From the NCBI RefSeq assembly GCF_033547155.1, contig NZ_CP137892.1:1612001-1676000 (forward strand): 64,000 bases of DNA, read 5' to 3'. Within the stretch, counting starts at the first letter, position 1, and every line of letters begins with the position of its first letter. A model generated the notes under the pieces. That model was not told where the DNA came from. It did no database searches and saw only the letters and a list, made by a program, of their open reading frames with translations. Below, one piece after another: positions 10,091 to 20,231 of this stretch. Source of the DNA: Pseudomonas benzenivorans (GTDB lineage: Bacteria; Pseudomonadota; Gammaproteobacteria; Pseudomonadales; Pseudomonadaceae). The position numbers were made by a program, and so were the translations under genes.

Positions 10091-10302
10091 GCCTGTAGCC
10101 GGCTGTAGGCTGGGCCGCACAGCGGTGTAATCCATCGCCATTAACCAACGTTTGGCGGGTTACGCCTTCGGCAAATCCACCCTGCGACCCAGTCAGATAA
10201 GCCGCCGAAATTCTGCCATCGTCGCGCTAGTGGGGTGCTACTTGGGCTAAGTGTTTGTCAGCGCTGAAGAAAAAATCTACTCAGCGACCTTGCAAAAAAC
10301 TC
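10091..10302. repeat. Intergenic DNA with a candidate dispersed repeat
   Basis: Of the 331 bp between flgL and fliC, 10105-10200 resembles GC-rich intergenic repeats common in Pseudomonas genomes: on the minus strand it reads like GGGTGGATTTGCCGAAGGCG..GGATTACACC..GCCTACAG, with short internal palindromes such as GGCGGGTTACGCC. No second copy was seen in this window, so the repeat status is by resemblance only. No gene or clear terminator is visible. Confidence 0.35.
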
Positions 10303-10329
10303 TAAAGCTCCTGGCACTAACGCCGATAC
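10303..10329 (+). promoter_or_regulatory. FliA (sigma-28) promoter of fliC
   Basis: TAAA (10303-10306), 15 bases, then GCCGATAC (10322-10329) match the sigma-28 consensus TAAA-N15-GCCGATAA with one mismatch in the last base. About 85 bases of leader follow before the fliC ATG. Flagellin is a classical FliA target. Confidence 0.9.
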
Positions 10330-10421
10330 AAATTACGAATGCGAACTTTAAGGGTGCCTGGGCACTGCCCACCCGAGGTCGCACGCTCAGGCAAACACGC
10401 TAGTCCTTGGAGGACACCACC

Positions 10422-11906
10422 ATGGCTCTTACCGTCAATACCAACATCGCGTCGCTCAATACCCAGCGCAACCTGAATAGCTCGTCCAAGTCGCTGGACA
10501 CCTCCCTGCAGCGCCTGTCCACCGGTTCGCGTATCAACAGCGCCAAGGACGACGCCGCCGGCCTGCAGATCTCCAACCGTCTGACCAGCCAGGTCAACGG
10601 CCTGGGTGTGGCGGTGCGTAACGCCAACGACGGTATCTCCCTGGCACAGACCGCCGAGGGTGCCCTGCAGCAGTCCACCAACATCCTGCAGCGTATGCGC
10701 GACCTGTCCTTGCAGTCGGCCAACGGCTCCAACTCCTCGACCGAACGCCGCGCCCTGCAGGACGAAGTCAGCCAGCTGCAGCAGGAGTTCAACCGTATCG
10801 CCGATACCACCAGCTTCGGTGGTCGCAAGATCCTCGACGGCACCTTTGGTGCTCAGCAGTTCCAGGTCGGTGCCAATGCCTTCGAGACCATCGACATGGC
10901 CCTGGGCAACTTCCGCGCCAGCAATGTGGGTAACAACACCCGTACCCTCGCCGGTACGGGCGCCAACGTCGGTCTTGGTCGTACCACGGCGACCGCCAAC
11001 ACGGCGGCGGCGAACAACGTTGCAGGTACTGTGACCATCGCTGGCTCCGCCGGAACCAGTACGGCCATCAGCGTTGCAGGCCTGAGCGCCAAGGGCGCCG
11101 CGGATGCGATCAACGCTCAGACCGGCACCACCAATGTCTCGGCCGATGCCCGCAACACGATTTCGATCGGTGCGCTGTCCGCCAGCGGCCAGGTCACGTT
11201 TAACCTGACCGGCTCCAACGCCACGGCGGTGACCATTCGCGCCACCGTCACCACCGGCGATCTGAGTGCCCTGGCCACCGAGATCAACACCAAGAGCGGT
11301 CAGACCGGCATCAGTGCGGCCATCGATGGCGGGGTGCTGAAAATGACCAGCGAGCGCGGTGACGACATCGTGATCGAGGGGTTCGACCACTCGACCGCTT
11401 CGGCTACTGCGGTCATCAGCACCTACGGCTACGACGGCACCGGTGCGGCAGTCGACACCACTACGCTGACCCAGGGCGGTACAGATTCGACCCGTGCTAT
11501 GGGTACGATCAAACTGAACAGCAGCAAGTCTTTCACCTCGACCGCCTCCGACGTTTCGGTGGACGCGGCGAACGCCCAGGTCAGCGCCCTGGATGCCGTC
11601 GACAAGATCGATATCACCACCGCCATCGGTGCACAGAAGGCGCTGGATGTCATCGACTCGGCCCTGACCTTCATCGACAGCTCCCGTGCCGAGCTCGGTG
11701 CCAAGCAGAACCGCTTCGAGAACACCATCTCCAACTTGCAGAACATCTCGGAGAACGCTTCCGCAGCCCGTGGCCGGATTCAGGACACCGACTTCGCCGC
11801 AGAAACCGCTAACCTGAGCAAGAACCAAGTGCTGCAACAGGCCGGCACGGCGATCCTGGCCCAGGCCAACCAGTTGCCGCAGGCGGTACTGAGTCTGCTT
11901 CGTTAA
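10422..11906 (+). CDS. fliC: FliC, flagellin
   Basis: 494 aa. N-terminal D0/D1 ([45 protein letters not shown]) and C-terminal D1/D0 ([31 protein letters not shown]) flank a Thr/Ala/Ser-rich variable region of about 260 residues. TTGGAGG at 10407-10413 fixes the start at 10422; an upstream in-frame start would lie inside the ribosome site. Filament subunit, exported with FliS as chaperone. The only flagellin gene in the window. Confidence 0.97.
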   Translation: MALTVNTNIASLNTQRNLNSSSKSLDTSLQRLSTGSRINSAKDDAAGLQISNRLTSQVNGLGVAVRNANDGISLAQTAEGALQQSTNILQRMRDLSLQSANGSNSSTERRALQDEVSQLQQEFNRIADTTSFGGRKILDGTFGAQQFQVGANAFETIDMALGNFRASNVGNNTRTLAGTGANVGLGRTTATANTAAANNVAGTVTIAGSAGTSTAISVAGLSAKGAADAINAQTGTTNVSADARNTISIGALSASGQVTFNLTGSNATAVTIRATVTTGDLSALATEINTKSGQTGISAAIDGGVLKMTSERGDDIVIEGFDHSTASATAVISTYGYDGTGAAVDTTTLTQGGTDSTRAMGTIKLNSSKSFTSTASDVSVDAANAQVSALDAVDKIDITTAIGAQKALDVIDSALTFIDSSRAELGAKQNRFENTISNLQNISENASAARGRIQDTDFAAETANLSKNQVLQQAGTAILAQANQLPQAVLSLLR

Positions 11907-11932
11907 TTCGAGGCGGCGTTTAGGCTAGAACC

Positions 11933-11964
11933 ACGGGGGGTAGTGCCAGGCGCTACTCCCCGTC
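11933..11964 (+). terminator. Possible terminator hairpin after fliC
   Basis: ACGGGG..GTAG pairs with CTAC..CCCCGT across a short loop, 26 bp after the fliC stop. The tail (CTTGCC) is not a T-run, so this may only attenuate transcription into flaG or stabilise the abundant fliC mRNA. Confidence 0.4.
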
Positions 11965-11984
11965 TTGCCATGTGAGGTGAGGTC

Positions 11985-12371
11985 ATGGATATCAATGGAC
12001 TAAAAGGTATTTCCCCGGTGTTTACCGCCGAGCGAGTGATGCGTTCCGAGGCGCCGGCTGCGGCACGCGACAGCTCTGCCGAACGCCAGCCCGTACCGTC
12101 GTCGGCCGGACAGAGCGCAGCCGCCCTGTCACCGACTGCCGAGTCGCAGCGACAGCCGGTGGAGGAGGCGGTGTCCAGTATCAAGCAGTTCGCTCAGAGC
12201 ATTCAGCGCAACCTGGATTTCGATCTGGATGACTCCACCGGGCGGGTGGTGGTCAGGGTCACCGACGGCGTGTCCGGCGAAGTGATTCGGCAGATTCCTT
12301 CCGAAGAGGCCCTGCGCCTGGCGGAGAGACTGGACGAGGCACGCAGCCTGCTGTTCAAGGCAGAGGCCTGA
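11985..12371 (+). CDS. flaG: FlaG family protein
   Basis: 128 aa. A variable, Ala/Ser/Gln-rich N-terminal half is followed by the conserved FlaG domain (NLDFDLDDSTGRVVVRVTDGVSGEVIRQIPSEEALRLAERLDE). The corresponding P. aeruginosa gene is called fleL. FlaG proteins influence filament length, but the mechanism is not settled. GTGAGG upstream of the ATG serves as ribosome site. Confidence 0.9.
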   Translation: MDINGLKGISPVFTAERVMRSEAPAAARDSSAERQPVPSSAGQSAAALSPTAESQRQPVEEAVSSIKQFAQSIQRNLDFDLDDSTGRVVVRVTDGVSGEVIRQIPSEEALRLAERLDEARSLLFKAEA

Positions 12372-12372
12372 A

Positions 12373-12388
12373 CGGCACGTTTTTTGAT
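12373..12388 (+). promoter_or_regulatory. Weak sigma-54-like site before fliD
   Basis: CGGCACGTTTTTTGAT carries a good -24 element, but the -12 element reads TTGA rather than TTGC. fliD-fliS is a FleQ/RpoN unit in P. aeruginosa, so a sigma-54 promoter is expected here; this is the best candidate in the 67-bp gap and it is imperfect. Confidence 0.4.
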
Positions 12389-12438
12389 AGGTATTGGAGC
12401 AGTAGCGGAAACGTCAATCCCATGACGAGGTGGAGCAG

Positions 12439-13839
12439 ATGGCAGGCATACCGGGTATCGGATCGGGCATCGACATCAACAGCATCGTCGGTGCTATGGT
12501 CAATGCGGAAAAAGCCCCGAAGGAGGCGCAGCTGGCGCGCCTGGAAAAAGCCTCCACTACCAAGTTTTCCGCGCTGGGTGAGCTTAAAGGGGCACTGAGT
12601 GCTTTTCAGACTGCCATGAAGGATCTCAACAGCCTGGCGCTGTTCGAGAAGCGCAGCGCCACCTCGACCAATGCCAGCGCCTTGACCGCTTCGGCGAGCA
12701 AGACGGCGTTGGCGGGCAGCTACCAGATGACCGTCGAGCGGCTGGCCAGCAGCAGCAAGGTCGCCACGGCGGCACTGGCCAGCGACTTTACCGCGGCCGC
12801 CGACGGCAAGTTGACGGTCAAGCTGGGGGCGGCCGATGCCGGGGTCGAGGTCGATATCGCCTCGGGCGATACCCTGGTGCAGATCCGTGACAAGCTCAAC
12901 ACCGCACTCAAGGACAAGGGCATTACCGCCAACGTCATCAACAACCCTGCCGACGGTCAGTCGCGCCTGGTGCTCAATGCCAAGGAGACTGGGGCCGGCA
13001 AGGATATTTCCATCGAGACCGCCGATGCGGCTCTGGCAGGCCTGGCTCTCGACGGCAGCGTCCAGTCGACCGGGAATGGCGCCGGTTATCTGCAGCAGGC
13101 TGCCGATGCCGAGTTCACCGTCGATGGCCTGGCGCTCAAGAGCCCGAGCAACACCGTCGACAACGCCATTCCCGAGGTGACGCTGACCCTGTCCGGCAAG
13201 ACCGAGGCGGATAAGCCGTTGACCCTGACAGTCGATCAGGACAAGTCCGGCGTCACCGCCAATATCAAGAAATTCGTCGACGCCTACAACAAGTTGATCA
13301 AGACCAGTAACGAGCTGACCAGTGTCACTCGGATCGGCGAGGACAAGCCGCCGGTAACCGGTGGTCTGGTTGGCGACGCGACCGTGCGTACCTTGCTGGG
13401 CGCCGTGCGCAACGAGCTGGTCAGCCCTGCCGATCAGGAGGGCGTGAGGGTCCTGGCCGACCTGGGCATTACCACCCAGAAAGACGGCACCCTGAAGATC
13501 GACGATACCAAGCTGGGCAAGGCGCTGACCGACAACTTCGACGCGGTCGGTACTTTCTTCGCCGGCGATACTGGCCTGATGAGTCGAGTGGACAAGCGTA
13601 TCGATGGTTATATCCAGACCGGCGGTGTGTTGGAGCAGCGCATGAGCGGACTGCAAACGACCATCACCGGCATCGATAAGCAGAGGGAGGACCTGACTCG
13701 GCGCGTGGCCCAGATGCAGGCCCGTCTGTTTGCTCAGTTCAATGCCATGGACTCATTGGTGTCGCGTTTGAACAGCACCAGTGACAGATTGGCCCAGGCG
13801 CTGGGCAGCCTGCCGGGCGTGGTGAAACAGAGTAGCTAA
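12439..13839 (+). CDS. fliD: FliD, filament cap protein
   Basis: 466 aa. N-terminal MAGIPGIGSGIDINSIVGAMVNAEKAPKEAQLARLE and C-terminal coiled coil (TTITGIDKQREDLTRRVAQMQARLFAQFNAMDSLVSRLNST) are standard FliD (HAP2) ends. The ATG at 12439 has GAGG 8 bp upstream; a GTG at 12430 overlaps that ribosome site and is unlikely. FliD caps the filament and helps flagellin fold as it leaves the channel. Confidence 0.95.
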   Translation: MAGIPGIGSGIDINSIVGAMVNAEKAPKEAQLARLEKASTTKFSALGELKGALSAFQTAMKDLNSLALFEKRSATSTNASALTASASKTALAGSYQMTVERLASSSKVATAALASDFTAAADGKLTVKLGAADAGVEVDIASGDTLVQIRDKLNTALKDKGITANVINNPADGQSRLVLNAKETGAGKDISIETADAALAGLALDGSVQSTGNGAGYLQQAADAEFTVDGLALKSPSNTVDNAIPEVTLTLSGKTEADKPLTLTVDQDKSGVTANIKKFVDAYNKLIKTSNELTSVTRIGEDKPPVTGGLVGDATVRTLLGAVRNELVSPADQEGVRVLADLGITTQKDGTLKIDDTKLGKALTDNFDAVGTFFAGDTGLMSRVDKRIDGYIQTGGVLEQRMSGLQTTITGIDKQREDLTRRVAQMQARLFAQFNAMDSLVSRLNSTSDRLAQALGSLPGVVKQSS

Positions 13840-13842
13840 ATC

Positions 13843-14229
13843 ATGAGCGACGCCATCAATACCTATAAGCAGGTCAAGACCAGCCAGGACATCACGCCTT
13901 ACCAGGCTGTGCGCCTGTTGTTGGACGGTGCCTTGGAACGAATTGCTCTCGCCTTGCATGCCCAGCAAGAGGGTGTTCCCGGCGTACGCGGGGAGGCGGT
14001 CGGCGGCACCCTGTCGATCATCGGCGTGCTTCAGGCCAGCCTGGATAAAGAACTGGGCGGCGAGTTGTCGGAAAATCTGGATGCGCTCTATGACTACATG
14101 ATCCGTCGCCTGGCCGGTGTGGCCCTCGAGCAGACGCCGCGCAGCCTGCTCGAGGTAGAACAATTGATCGTGCAGATCCGTGATGCCTGGGTGGCGATAG
14201 GTCCGGAAGTGGAGCCGGAACCGGCCTGA
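13843..14229 (+). CDS. fliS: FliS-like flagellin chaperone, first copy
   Basis: 128 aa, starting three bases after fliD. It has the FliS fold signature: [18 protein letters not shown], a [37 protein letters not shown] core, and an acidic C-terminus (GPEVEPEPA). It is clearly divergent from the second FliS at 14426; the shared core is GGELxxNLDxLYxYMIxRL. FliS proteins bind the flagellin C-terminus in the cytoplasm and prevent early polymerisation. Which of the two serves FliC cannot be told from sequence. Confidence 0.88.
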   Translation: MSDAINTYKQVKTSQDITPYQAVRLLLDGALERIALALHAQQEGVPGVRGEAVGGTLSIIGVLQASLDKELGGELSENLDALYDYMIRRLAGVALEQTPRSLLEVEQLIVQIRDAWVAIGPEVEPEPA

Positions 14230-14361
14230 GGGCAGGCTGGGCTGCTAGGGCGAAAAAGACTTGCATGGTGCCCGAGTAGGGCAACTGTAGGTCTTTTCGT
14301 TTTATGTGGGACTACTGTTCGTCTACGTGCCTTTCCCGCGTGGATAGTTGTTCGAAAGGTC

Positions 14362-14388
14362 TCAAGCTCGCAGCGTCGATGCCGATAA
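14362..14388 (+). promoter_or_regulatory. FliA-type promoter between the two fliS genes
   Basis: TCAA (14362-14365), 15 bases, then GCCGATAA (14381-14388). The -10 element is a perfect match to the sigma-28 consensus and the spacing equals that of the fliC promoter. It is 37 bp upstream of the second fliS ATG, giving that gene and the following fliT-like gene their own late-class transcription. Confidence 0.72.
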
Positions 14389-14425
14389 CCGGGGTAATGG
14401 GAAAGCACACCGGGAGTACATTGGC

Positions 14426-14806
14426 ATGAATGCTATGGTTGCGATGCGGCAGTATCAGAACGTCAACACTCAGACCCAGGTTGCGGACGCCAGCCCCCAT
14501 CGTTTGATCCAGATGCTGATGGAGGGGGGGCTGGCTCGTATCGCCCAGGCGCGCGGGGCTATGGAGCGCGGGCAGACCGCGCTGAAGGGCGAGCTGATCG
14601 GCAAGGCCATCGGCATCGTCGGCGGCCTGCGCGAGGGCCTGGATCTGCGTCAGGGGGGGGAGCTAGCCGCCAATCTGGATAGCTTGTACCAATATATGAT
14701 TACCCGCTTGCTGCAGGCCAATGCGAAGAATGACCCCGCACCTCTCGAGGAGGTTGCCGGGCTGTTGCGCGAAGTGAAGACCGGTTGGGATGCCATCGGT
14801 CAGTGA
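14426..14806 (+). CDS. fliS: FliS flagellin chaperone, second (canonical) copy
   Basis: 126 aa. MNAMVAMRQYQNVNTQTQVADASPHRLIQMLMEGGLARIAQAR is the classical Pseudomonas FliS beginning, and the core GELIGKAIGIVGGLREGLDLRQGGELAANLDSLYQYMITRLL follows. CGGGAG at 14411-14416 supports the ATG at 14426; an upstream GTG at 14348 would lie inside the FliA promoter. The 196-bp gap before it and its own promoter separate it from fliD and the first fliS. Confidence 0.92.
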   Translation: MNAMVAMRQYQNVNTQTQVADASPHRLIQMLMEGGLARIAQARGAMERGQTALKGELIGKAIGIVGGLREGLDLRQGGELAANLDSLYQYMITRLLQANAKNDPAPLEEVAGLLREVKTGWDAIGQ

Positions 14807-14831
14807 TGCGGTTTAGGTTTAAGGGAGCGCA

Positions 14832-15131
14832 ATGATGAGTTCAACTGTCCAGCGCCTGGAAGATACCGGCAGCGCCTTGCGTACCGCCTTGGACACCCGC
14901 GATTGGGCGGCGATCGGTGAACTGGACCTGCAGTGCCGCCAGGCCGTGGACGAGGCGATGGTCGAGGCCGAGCGGGACGAGGGCTTGCTGCGCGCGCGCA
15001 TGCAGGAGCTGCTCGAGCTCTATCGCGAGCTGGTCTGTGTCTGCCAGGCCGAGCAGCAGCGTCTGGCGGGTGAGCTGATTCAGCTGAATCAGTCCCAGCA
15101 GGGGGCAAAGGTTTATCAATTGTTCGGTTAG
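14832..15131 (+). CDS. fleP: FliT/FleP-like flagellar chaperone
   Basis: 99 aa, predicted all-helical (LEDTGSALRTALDTRDWAAIGELDLQCRQAVDEAM..LLELYRELVCVCQAEQQRLAGELIQLNQSQQGAKVYQLFG). Size, position after fliS and the helical pattern fit the FleP/FliT group. FliT proteins chaperone FliD and, in enterics, modulate the master regulator; that role is not established for this family. GGGAG at 14823-14827 fits either ATG at 14832 or 14835. Confidence 0.72.
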   Translation: MMSSTVQRLEDTGSALRTALDTRDWAAIGELDLQCRQAVDEAMVEAERDEGLLRARMQELLELYRELVCVCQAEQQRLAGELIQLNQSQQGAKVYQLFG

Positions 15132-15192
15132 GCATCTTTCCGAGTTTGTTGGTGTTTGCCCTCTGGCCTGTCCTCCTCAAGGCCGCTTTTCG

Positions 15193-15218
15193 GGAGCTTG
15201 CTCAGTCGAGCTCCTTTC
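15193..15218 (+). terminator. Possible terminator before fleQ
   Basis: GGAGCT (15193-15198) pairs with AGCTCC (15209-15214), followed by TTTCTG. The stem is only six base pairs and the T-run is short, but the position, 62 bp after the fliT-like gene and before the fleQ promoter, is sensible. Confidence 0.45.
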
Positions 15219-15276
15219 TGTCTGAACAGCCGCTTAGGCTGTGAATCCGGCAAAGCAAAAAAATCACGCCATAAAA

Positions 15277-15305
15277 TTGACTGCACCCTCGAAATTGACT
15301 TTACT
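15277..15305 (+). promoter_or_regulatory. Sigma-70-type promoter of fleQ
   Basis: TTGACT (15277-15282), a 17-base spacer, then TTTACT (15300-15305). Five of six -35 bases and four of six -10 bases match consensus. fleQ is known to be sigma-70-transcribed in P. aeruginosa. The start codon is 74 bp further down. Confidence 0.6.
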
Positions 15306-15379
15306 AGCGGCCAAATGCCGACGCCTCCTCTGCGTGGCGATGTGCGTCCGTTCACTCCCCGGAAAAGACCGAAAAAAAT

Positions 15380-16849
15380 ATGTGGCGTGAAACCAAGATC
15401 CTGCTGATCGACGATAACTCCGAGCGTCGTCGTGACCTTGCGGTCATCCTGAATTTTCTGGGGGAGGAGCATATCGCCTGCGGCAGCGCGGACTGGCGCG
15501 ATGCGGTGGCGCCTCTCGAGTCCAGTCGCACCGTGCTCAGCGTATTGGTCGGCGGTGCGCAGGCCACAGGCGGGATGCTGGAGCTGCTCAAGGACCTGGC
15601 GGCCTGGGATGAATACCTGCCGGTTCAGCTGGTCGACGAGCAGGTCGCCGCGGAGTGGCCGGAGGACGTGCGGCGCCGTGTCCTGGCCAGTCTGGAGATG
15701 CCGCCGAGCTATAACAAGCTGCTCGACTCCCTGCACCGCGCCCAGGTCTATCGCGAGATGTATGACCAGGCGCGCGATCGCGGGCGCCAGCGTGAGACCA
15801 ATCTGTTCCGCAGCCTGGTCGGCACCAGCCGCACCATCCAGCATGTGCGGCAGATGATGCAGCAGGTGGCCGACACCGAAGCCAGCGTATTGATCCTCGG
15901 CGAATCCGGCACGGGCAAGGAGGTGGTGGCCCGCAACCTGCACTACCACTCCAAGCGCCGCGAGGCCCCGTTCGTGCCGGTCAACTGCGGTGCGATTCCG
16001 GCCGAGCTGCTGGAAAGCGAGCTGTTCGGCCATGAGAAGGGGGCGTTCACCGGTGCCATCACCAGTCGCGCCGGGCGCTTCGAGCTGGCCAATGGCGGCA
16101 CGCTGTTCCTCGATGAGATTGGCGACATGCCATTGCCGATGCAGGTCAAGCTACTGCGGGTGCTGCAGGAGCGCACCTTCGAGCGGGTCGGCAGCAACAA
16201 GACCCAGAGCGCCGACGTGCGCATCATCGCCGCGACCCACAAAGACCTGGAAACCATGATCGAGGCGGGCAGCTTCCGCGAGGACCTGTATTACCGTCTG
16301 AATGTGTTCCCCATCGAGATGCCCCCGCTGCGCGAGCGCATCGAGGACATCCCGCTGCTGTTGAACGAGTTGATCTCGCGCATGGAGCATGAGAAACGCG
16401 GCTCCATTCGCTTCAACTCGGCGGCGATCATGTCGCTGTGCCGACACGACTGGGCGGGCAATGTGCGCGAGCTGGCGAACCTGGTCGAGCGCATGGCGAT
16501 CATGCATCCCTATGGGGTGATCGGCGTGGGCGAGCTGCCGAAGAAGTTCCGCCATGTCGACGATGAGGATGAGCAGCTGGCGGTCAGTCTGCGCGACGAG
16601 ATCGAGGAGCGTGCGGCCATAGTCGCCGGTCTGCCGGGCATCGACACGCCCGCGATGCTGCCGCCCGAGGGCCTGGATCTCAAGGATTACCTGGGCGGCC
16701 TCGAGCAAGGCCTGATCCAGCAGGCGCTGGATGATGCCGGTGGGGTGGTTGCCCGTGCGGCCGAGCGCTTGCGCATCCGCCGCACCACGCTGGTCGAGAA
16801 GATGCGCAAGTACGGCATGAGCCGGCGCGAGGAAGAGGAGCAGGAATAA
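15380..16849 (+). CDS. fleQ: FleQ, sigma-54-dependent master regulator of flagella
   Basis: 489 aa. The N-terminal receiver-like domain (residues 1-120) has lost the usual phospho-acceptor Asp (TVLSVLVGG occupies that strand), as known for FleQ. The AAA+ domain has Walker A GESGTGKE, the sigma-54 contact loop GAFTGA and a Walker B LFLDEIGD. The C-terminal Fis-type HTH is [26 protein letters not shown]. With RpoN it activates class II flagellar operons; in P. aeruginosa it also binds c-di-GMP and represses exopolysaccharide genes. FleN, encoded at 39160, is its antagonist. Confidence 0.96.
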   Translation: MWRETKILLIDDNSERRRDLAVILNFLGEEHIACGSADWRDAVAPLESSRTVLSVLVGGAQATGGMLELLKDLAAWDEYLPVQLVDEQVAAEWPEDVRRRVLASLEMPPSYNKLLDSLHRAQVYREMYDQARDRGRQRETNLFRSLVGTSRTIQHVRQMMQQVADTEASVLILGESGTGKEVVARNLHYHSKRREAPFVPVNCGAIPAELLESELFGHEKGAFTGAITSRAGRFELANGGTLFLDEIGDMPLPMQVKLLRVLQERTFERVGSNKTQSADVRIIAATHKDLETMIEAGSFREDLYYRLNVFPIEMPPLRERIEDIPLLLNELISRMEHEKRGSIRFNSAAIMSLCRHDWAGNVRELANLVERMAIMHPYGVIGVGELPKKFRHVDDEDEQLAVSLRDEIEERAAIVAGLPGIDTPAMLPPEGLDLKDYLGGLEQGLIQQALDDAGGVVARAAERLRIRRTTLVEKMRKYGMSRREEEEQE

Positions 16850-16892
16850 CGCTTCCTCGTGGAGTCAGTCCATTGGCAGCATGGGCCAAGAG

Positions 16893-16930
16893 AAGCCGAA
16901 GGTTTGACACGACCTTCGGCTTTGTTTTTT
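16893..16930 (+). terminator. Rho-independent terminator after fleQ
   Basis: A perfect 11-bp stem, AAGCCGAAGGT (16893-16903) with ACCTTCGGCTT (16912-16922), loop TTGACACG, followed by TTTGTTTTTT. It isolates fleQ from fleSR. Confidence 0.92.
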
Positions 16931-16959
16931 AAGTTATTGAAAATCAATGTAAAAATTTT

Positions 16960-16975
16960 AGGCACGGGTATTGCT
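16960..16975 (+). promoter_or_regulatory. Sigma-54 promoter of fleSR
   Basis: AGGCACGGGTATTGCT has GG (16961-16962) and GC (16973-16974) ten bases apart and matches TGGCACG-N4-TTGCW except for the first base. It sits in an AT-rich 178-bp gap, 53 bp before the fleS ATG. fleSR is a FleQ/RpoN target in P. aeruginosa. Confidence 0.87.
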
Positions 16976-17027
16976 ATCTCTTCTGTAACTGACTGTCTTA
17001 TGACGGTGCGTGGCACGAGAGAACATA

Positions 17028-18242
17028 ATGAATCCCAATGCCCAGCTTTCCCCTGACGCCGAACCGACCCCCGTTGCATCCTTAGAGCAGGCCGGCCGCG
17101 TCAATCTGGAACAGGCCTTCGCCCTGTTCAGTCAGATGTCCAATCAGCTCAACGAGTCTTACAGCATGCTGGAGGCCCGGGTGACCGAGCTCAAGGGGCA
17201 GCTGGCACTGGTCAGCGCCCAGCGCATGCAGGAGTTGGCGGAGAAGGAGCGTCTGGCTCATCGCCTGCAGAGCCTGTTGGATCTGTTGCCGGGCGGGGTG
17301 GTCGTCATCGACGGTCAGGGCGTGGTGCGCGAGGCCAATCCGGTGGCGCGCAGCCTGCTCGGCCAGCCCCTGGTCGGCATGCTCTGGCGTCAGGTGATCG
17401 CCCGTAACTTCGCCCCGCGGGAAGACGATGGTCACGAAGTCTCGCTGAAGGATGGCCGGCGCCTGTCGATCGCCACCCGCTCGCTGCATGCCGAACCCGG
17501 ACAGCTGGTGCTGCTCACCGACCTGACGGAAACCCGTCGCCTGCAGGATCAGCTGTCCCGCCATGAACGCCTGTCGGCCCTGGGACGGATGGTGGCCTCC
17601 CTGGCTCACCAGATTCGCACGCCACTGTCCGCCGCCTTGCTCTATGCCAGTCATTTGACCGAGCAGGTCTTGCCGGTCGAGCAACAGCAGCGCTTCGCCG
17701 GACGCCTGAAGGAGCGTCTGCACGAGCTCGAGCACCAGGTGCGCGACATGCTGGTGTTCGCCCGCGGCGAGTTGCCGCTGCCGGATCGATTGGCGCCCAG
17801 GGCCCTGTTCGAGGCTCTGCGCACGGCGGCCGAGCCCCATGTGCAGGGTATGAGCCTGCGTTGGCAGTGCGATGTGCGCGACGGCGAGTTGCTGTGCAAT
17901 CGCGACACCCTGGTCGGCGCCATCCTCAATCTGTTGCACAACGCCATTCAGGCGGCCGGCGGCGATGCCCGTCTCAAGGTCCATCTGTACCGGCGCGACG
18001 ACACGTTGCGCCTGTGTGTCAGCGACGACGGGCCGGGGATAGGTCCGGCCACCCTGGCGCGCCTGGGCGAACCCTTCTTCACCACCAAGACCACCGGTAC
18101 CGGCCTGGGCCTGGCGGTGGTCAAGGCGGTGGCGCGTGCCCATCAGGGCGAGCTGCAGCTGTATTCGCGCCTCGGCCGGGGCACCTGCGCCCTGTTGACT
18201 CTGCCGCTGCTGAGCGCGGCGCAACCCTTGATTCAGGAGTGA
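17028..18242 (+). CDS. fleS: FleS, sensor histidine kinase
   Basis: 404 aa, without transmembrane segments, so cytoplasmic. Residues about 30-85 form a coiled coil, 85-170 a PAS domain (LLPGGVVVIDGQGVVREANPVARSLLG), then a HisKA domain with His194 in SLAHQIRTPL, and a HATPase domain with N-box (LNLLHNAIQAAGG) and G-boxes (DDGPGIG, GTGLGLAVVKAV). It phosphorylates FleR. The ATG at 17028 gives MNPNAQLSPD; a GTG at 17010 is less likely. Confidence 0.94.
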   Translation: MNPNAQLSPDAEPTPVASLEQAGRVNLEQAFALFSQMSNQLNESYSMLEARVTELKGQLALVSAQRMQELAEKERLAHRLQSLLDLLPGGVVVIDGQGVVREANPVARSLLGQPLVGMLWRQVIARNFAPREDDGHEVSLKDGRRLSIATRSLHAEPGQLVLLTDLTETRRLQDQLSRHERLSALGRMVASLAHQIRTPLSAALLYASHLTEQVLPVEQQQRFAGRLKERLHELEHQVRDMLVFARGELPLPDRLAPRALFEALRTAAEPHVQGMSLRWQCDVRDGELLCNRDTLVGAILNLLHNAIQAAGGDARLKVHLYRRDDTLRLCVSDDGPGIGPATLARLGEPFFTTKTTGTGLGLAVVKAVARAHQGELQLYSRLGRGTCALLTLPLLSAAQPLIQE

Positions 18243-18247
18243 TTTCC

Positions 18248-19660
<1,413 letters not shown>

Positions 19661-19677
19661 GATGCCGGGCGAAACCT

Positions 19678-19702
19678 GAGGGCCGCCGTCTCGGCGGGCC
19701 TC
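19678..19702 (+). terminator. Hairpin after fleR
   Basis: GAGGGCCGCCG and CGGCGGGCCTC pair over 11 positions with one mismatch and a 3-base loop, 17 bp after the fleR stop. No T-run follows, so a Rho-independent role is uncertain. Confidence 0.35.
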
Positions 19703-19812
19703 GCGTTCGCTTGGCTTGGCCTAGCCCCGTTGTGGCAGGGCCGACTCCCCTCATGTCGAGCAAGCTCGACCGCATCTTCGGCCCGAACGATCGGGCTCGC
19801 CTCCTGAGATAT

Positions 19813-19828
19813 TGGCACCCTTGTTGCA
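19813..19828 (+). promoter_or_regulatory. Sigma-54 promoter of fliEFGHIJ
   Basis: TGGCACCCTTGTTGCA has GG (19814-19815) and GC (19826-19827) ten bases apart and differs from consensus at one position of the -24 element. It is 58 bp upstream of fliE. Confidence 0.87.
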
Positions 19829-19886
19829 GAACCTCCCTTAAGAGCGCCGCGCAGCGTCAATTTTCCGCGGCCAGTGGAGGAAGGGT

Positions 19887-20216
19887 ATGAGCCAGGGTGT
19901 CGAATTCAATCGCCTGATGTTGGAAATGCGCTCCATGCAAGCCGAGGCCATGGCGCGGCAGAAGCCCGCCGTCAGTGCCCCGGAGCCGGGCGCGCCGAGC
20001 TTCTCGGAGATGCTCGGGCAGGCGGTGAACAAGGTCAACGAAACCCAGCAGACCTCCAACCAGTTGGCCAGCGCCTTCGAAATGGGCCAGAGCGGCGTCG
20101 ACCTGACCGATGTGATGATCGCCTCGCAGAAGGCCAGCGTGTCCTTCCAGGCCATGACCCAGGTGCGTAACAAGCTGGTTCAGGCGTACCAAGACATCAT
20201 GCAGATGCCGGTTTAA
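19887..20216 (+). CDS. fliE: FliE, MS ring-rod adaptor
   Basis: 109 aa, the normal length. Ends with the conserved helix [40 protein letters not shown]. FliE is the first exported rod component and joins the FliF ring to the rod. GGAGGAAGG just upstream of the ATG gives an efficient ribosome site. First gene of the basal body operon. Confidence 0.95.
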   Translation: MSQGVEFNRLMLEMRSMQAEAMARQKPAVSAPEPGAPSFSEMLGQAVNKVNETQQTSNQLASAFEMGQSGVDLTDVMIASQKASVSFQAMTQVRNKLVQAYQDIMQMPV

Positions 20217-20231
20217 GGATAGGTTCCGATC

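Noticed and set aside
17011..17026. TGGCACG just before fleS as a sigma-54 promoter
   Set aside because: The -12 GC is missing at the required distance (AACATA follows) and it overlaps the translation start; the site at 16960 is far better.
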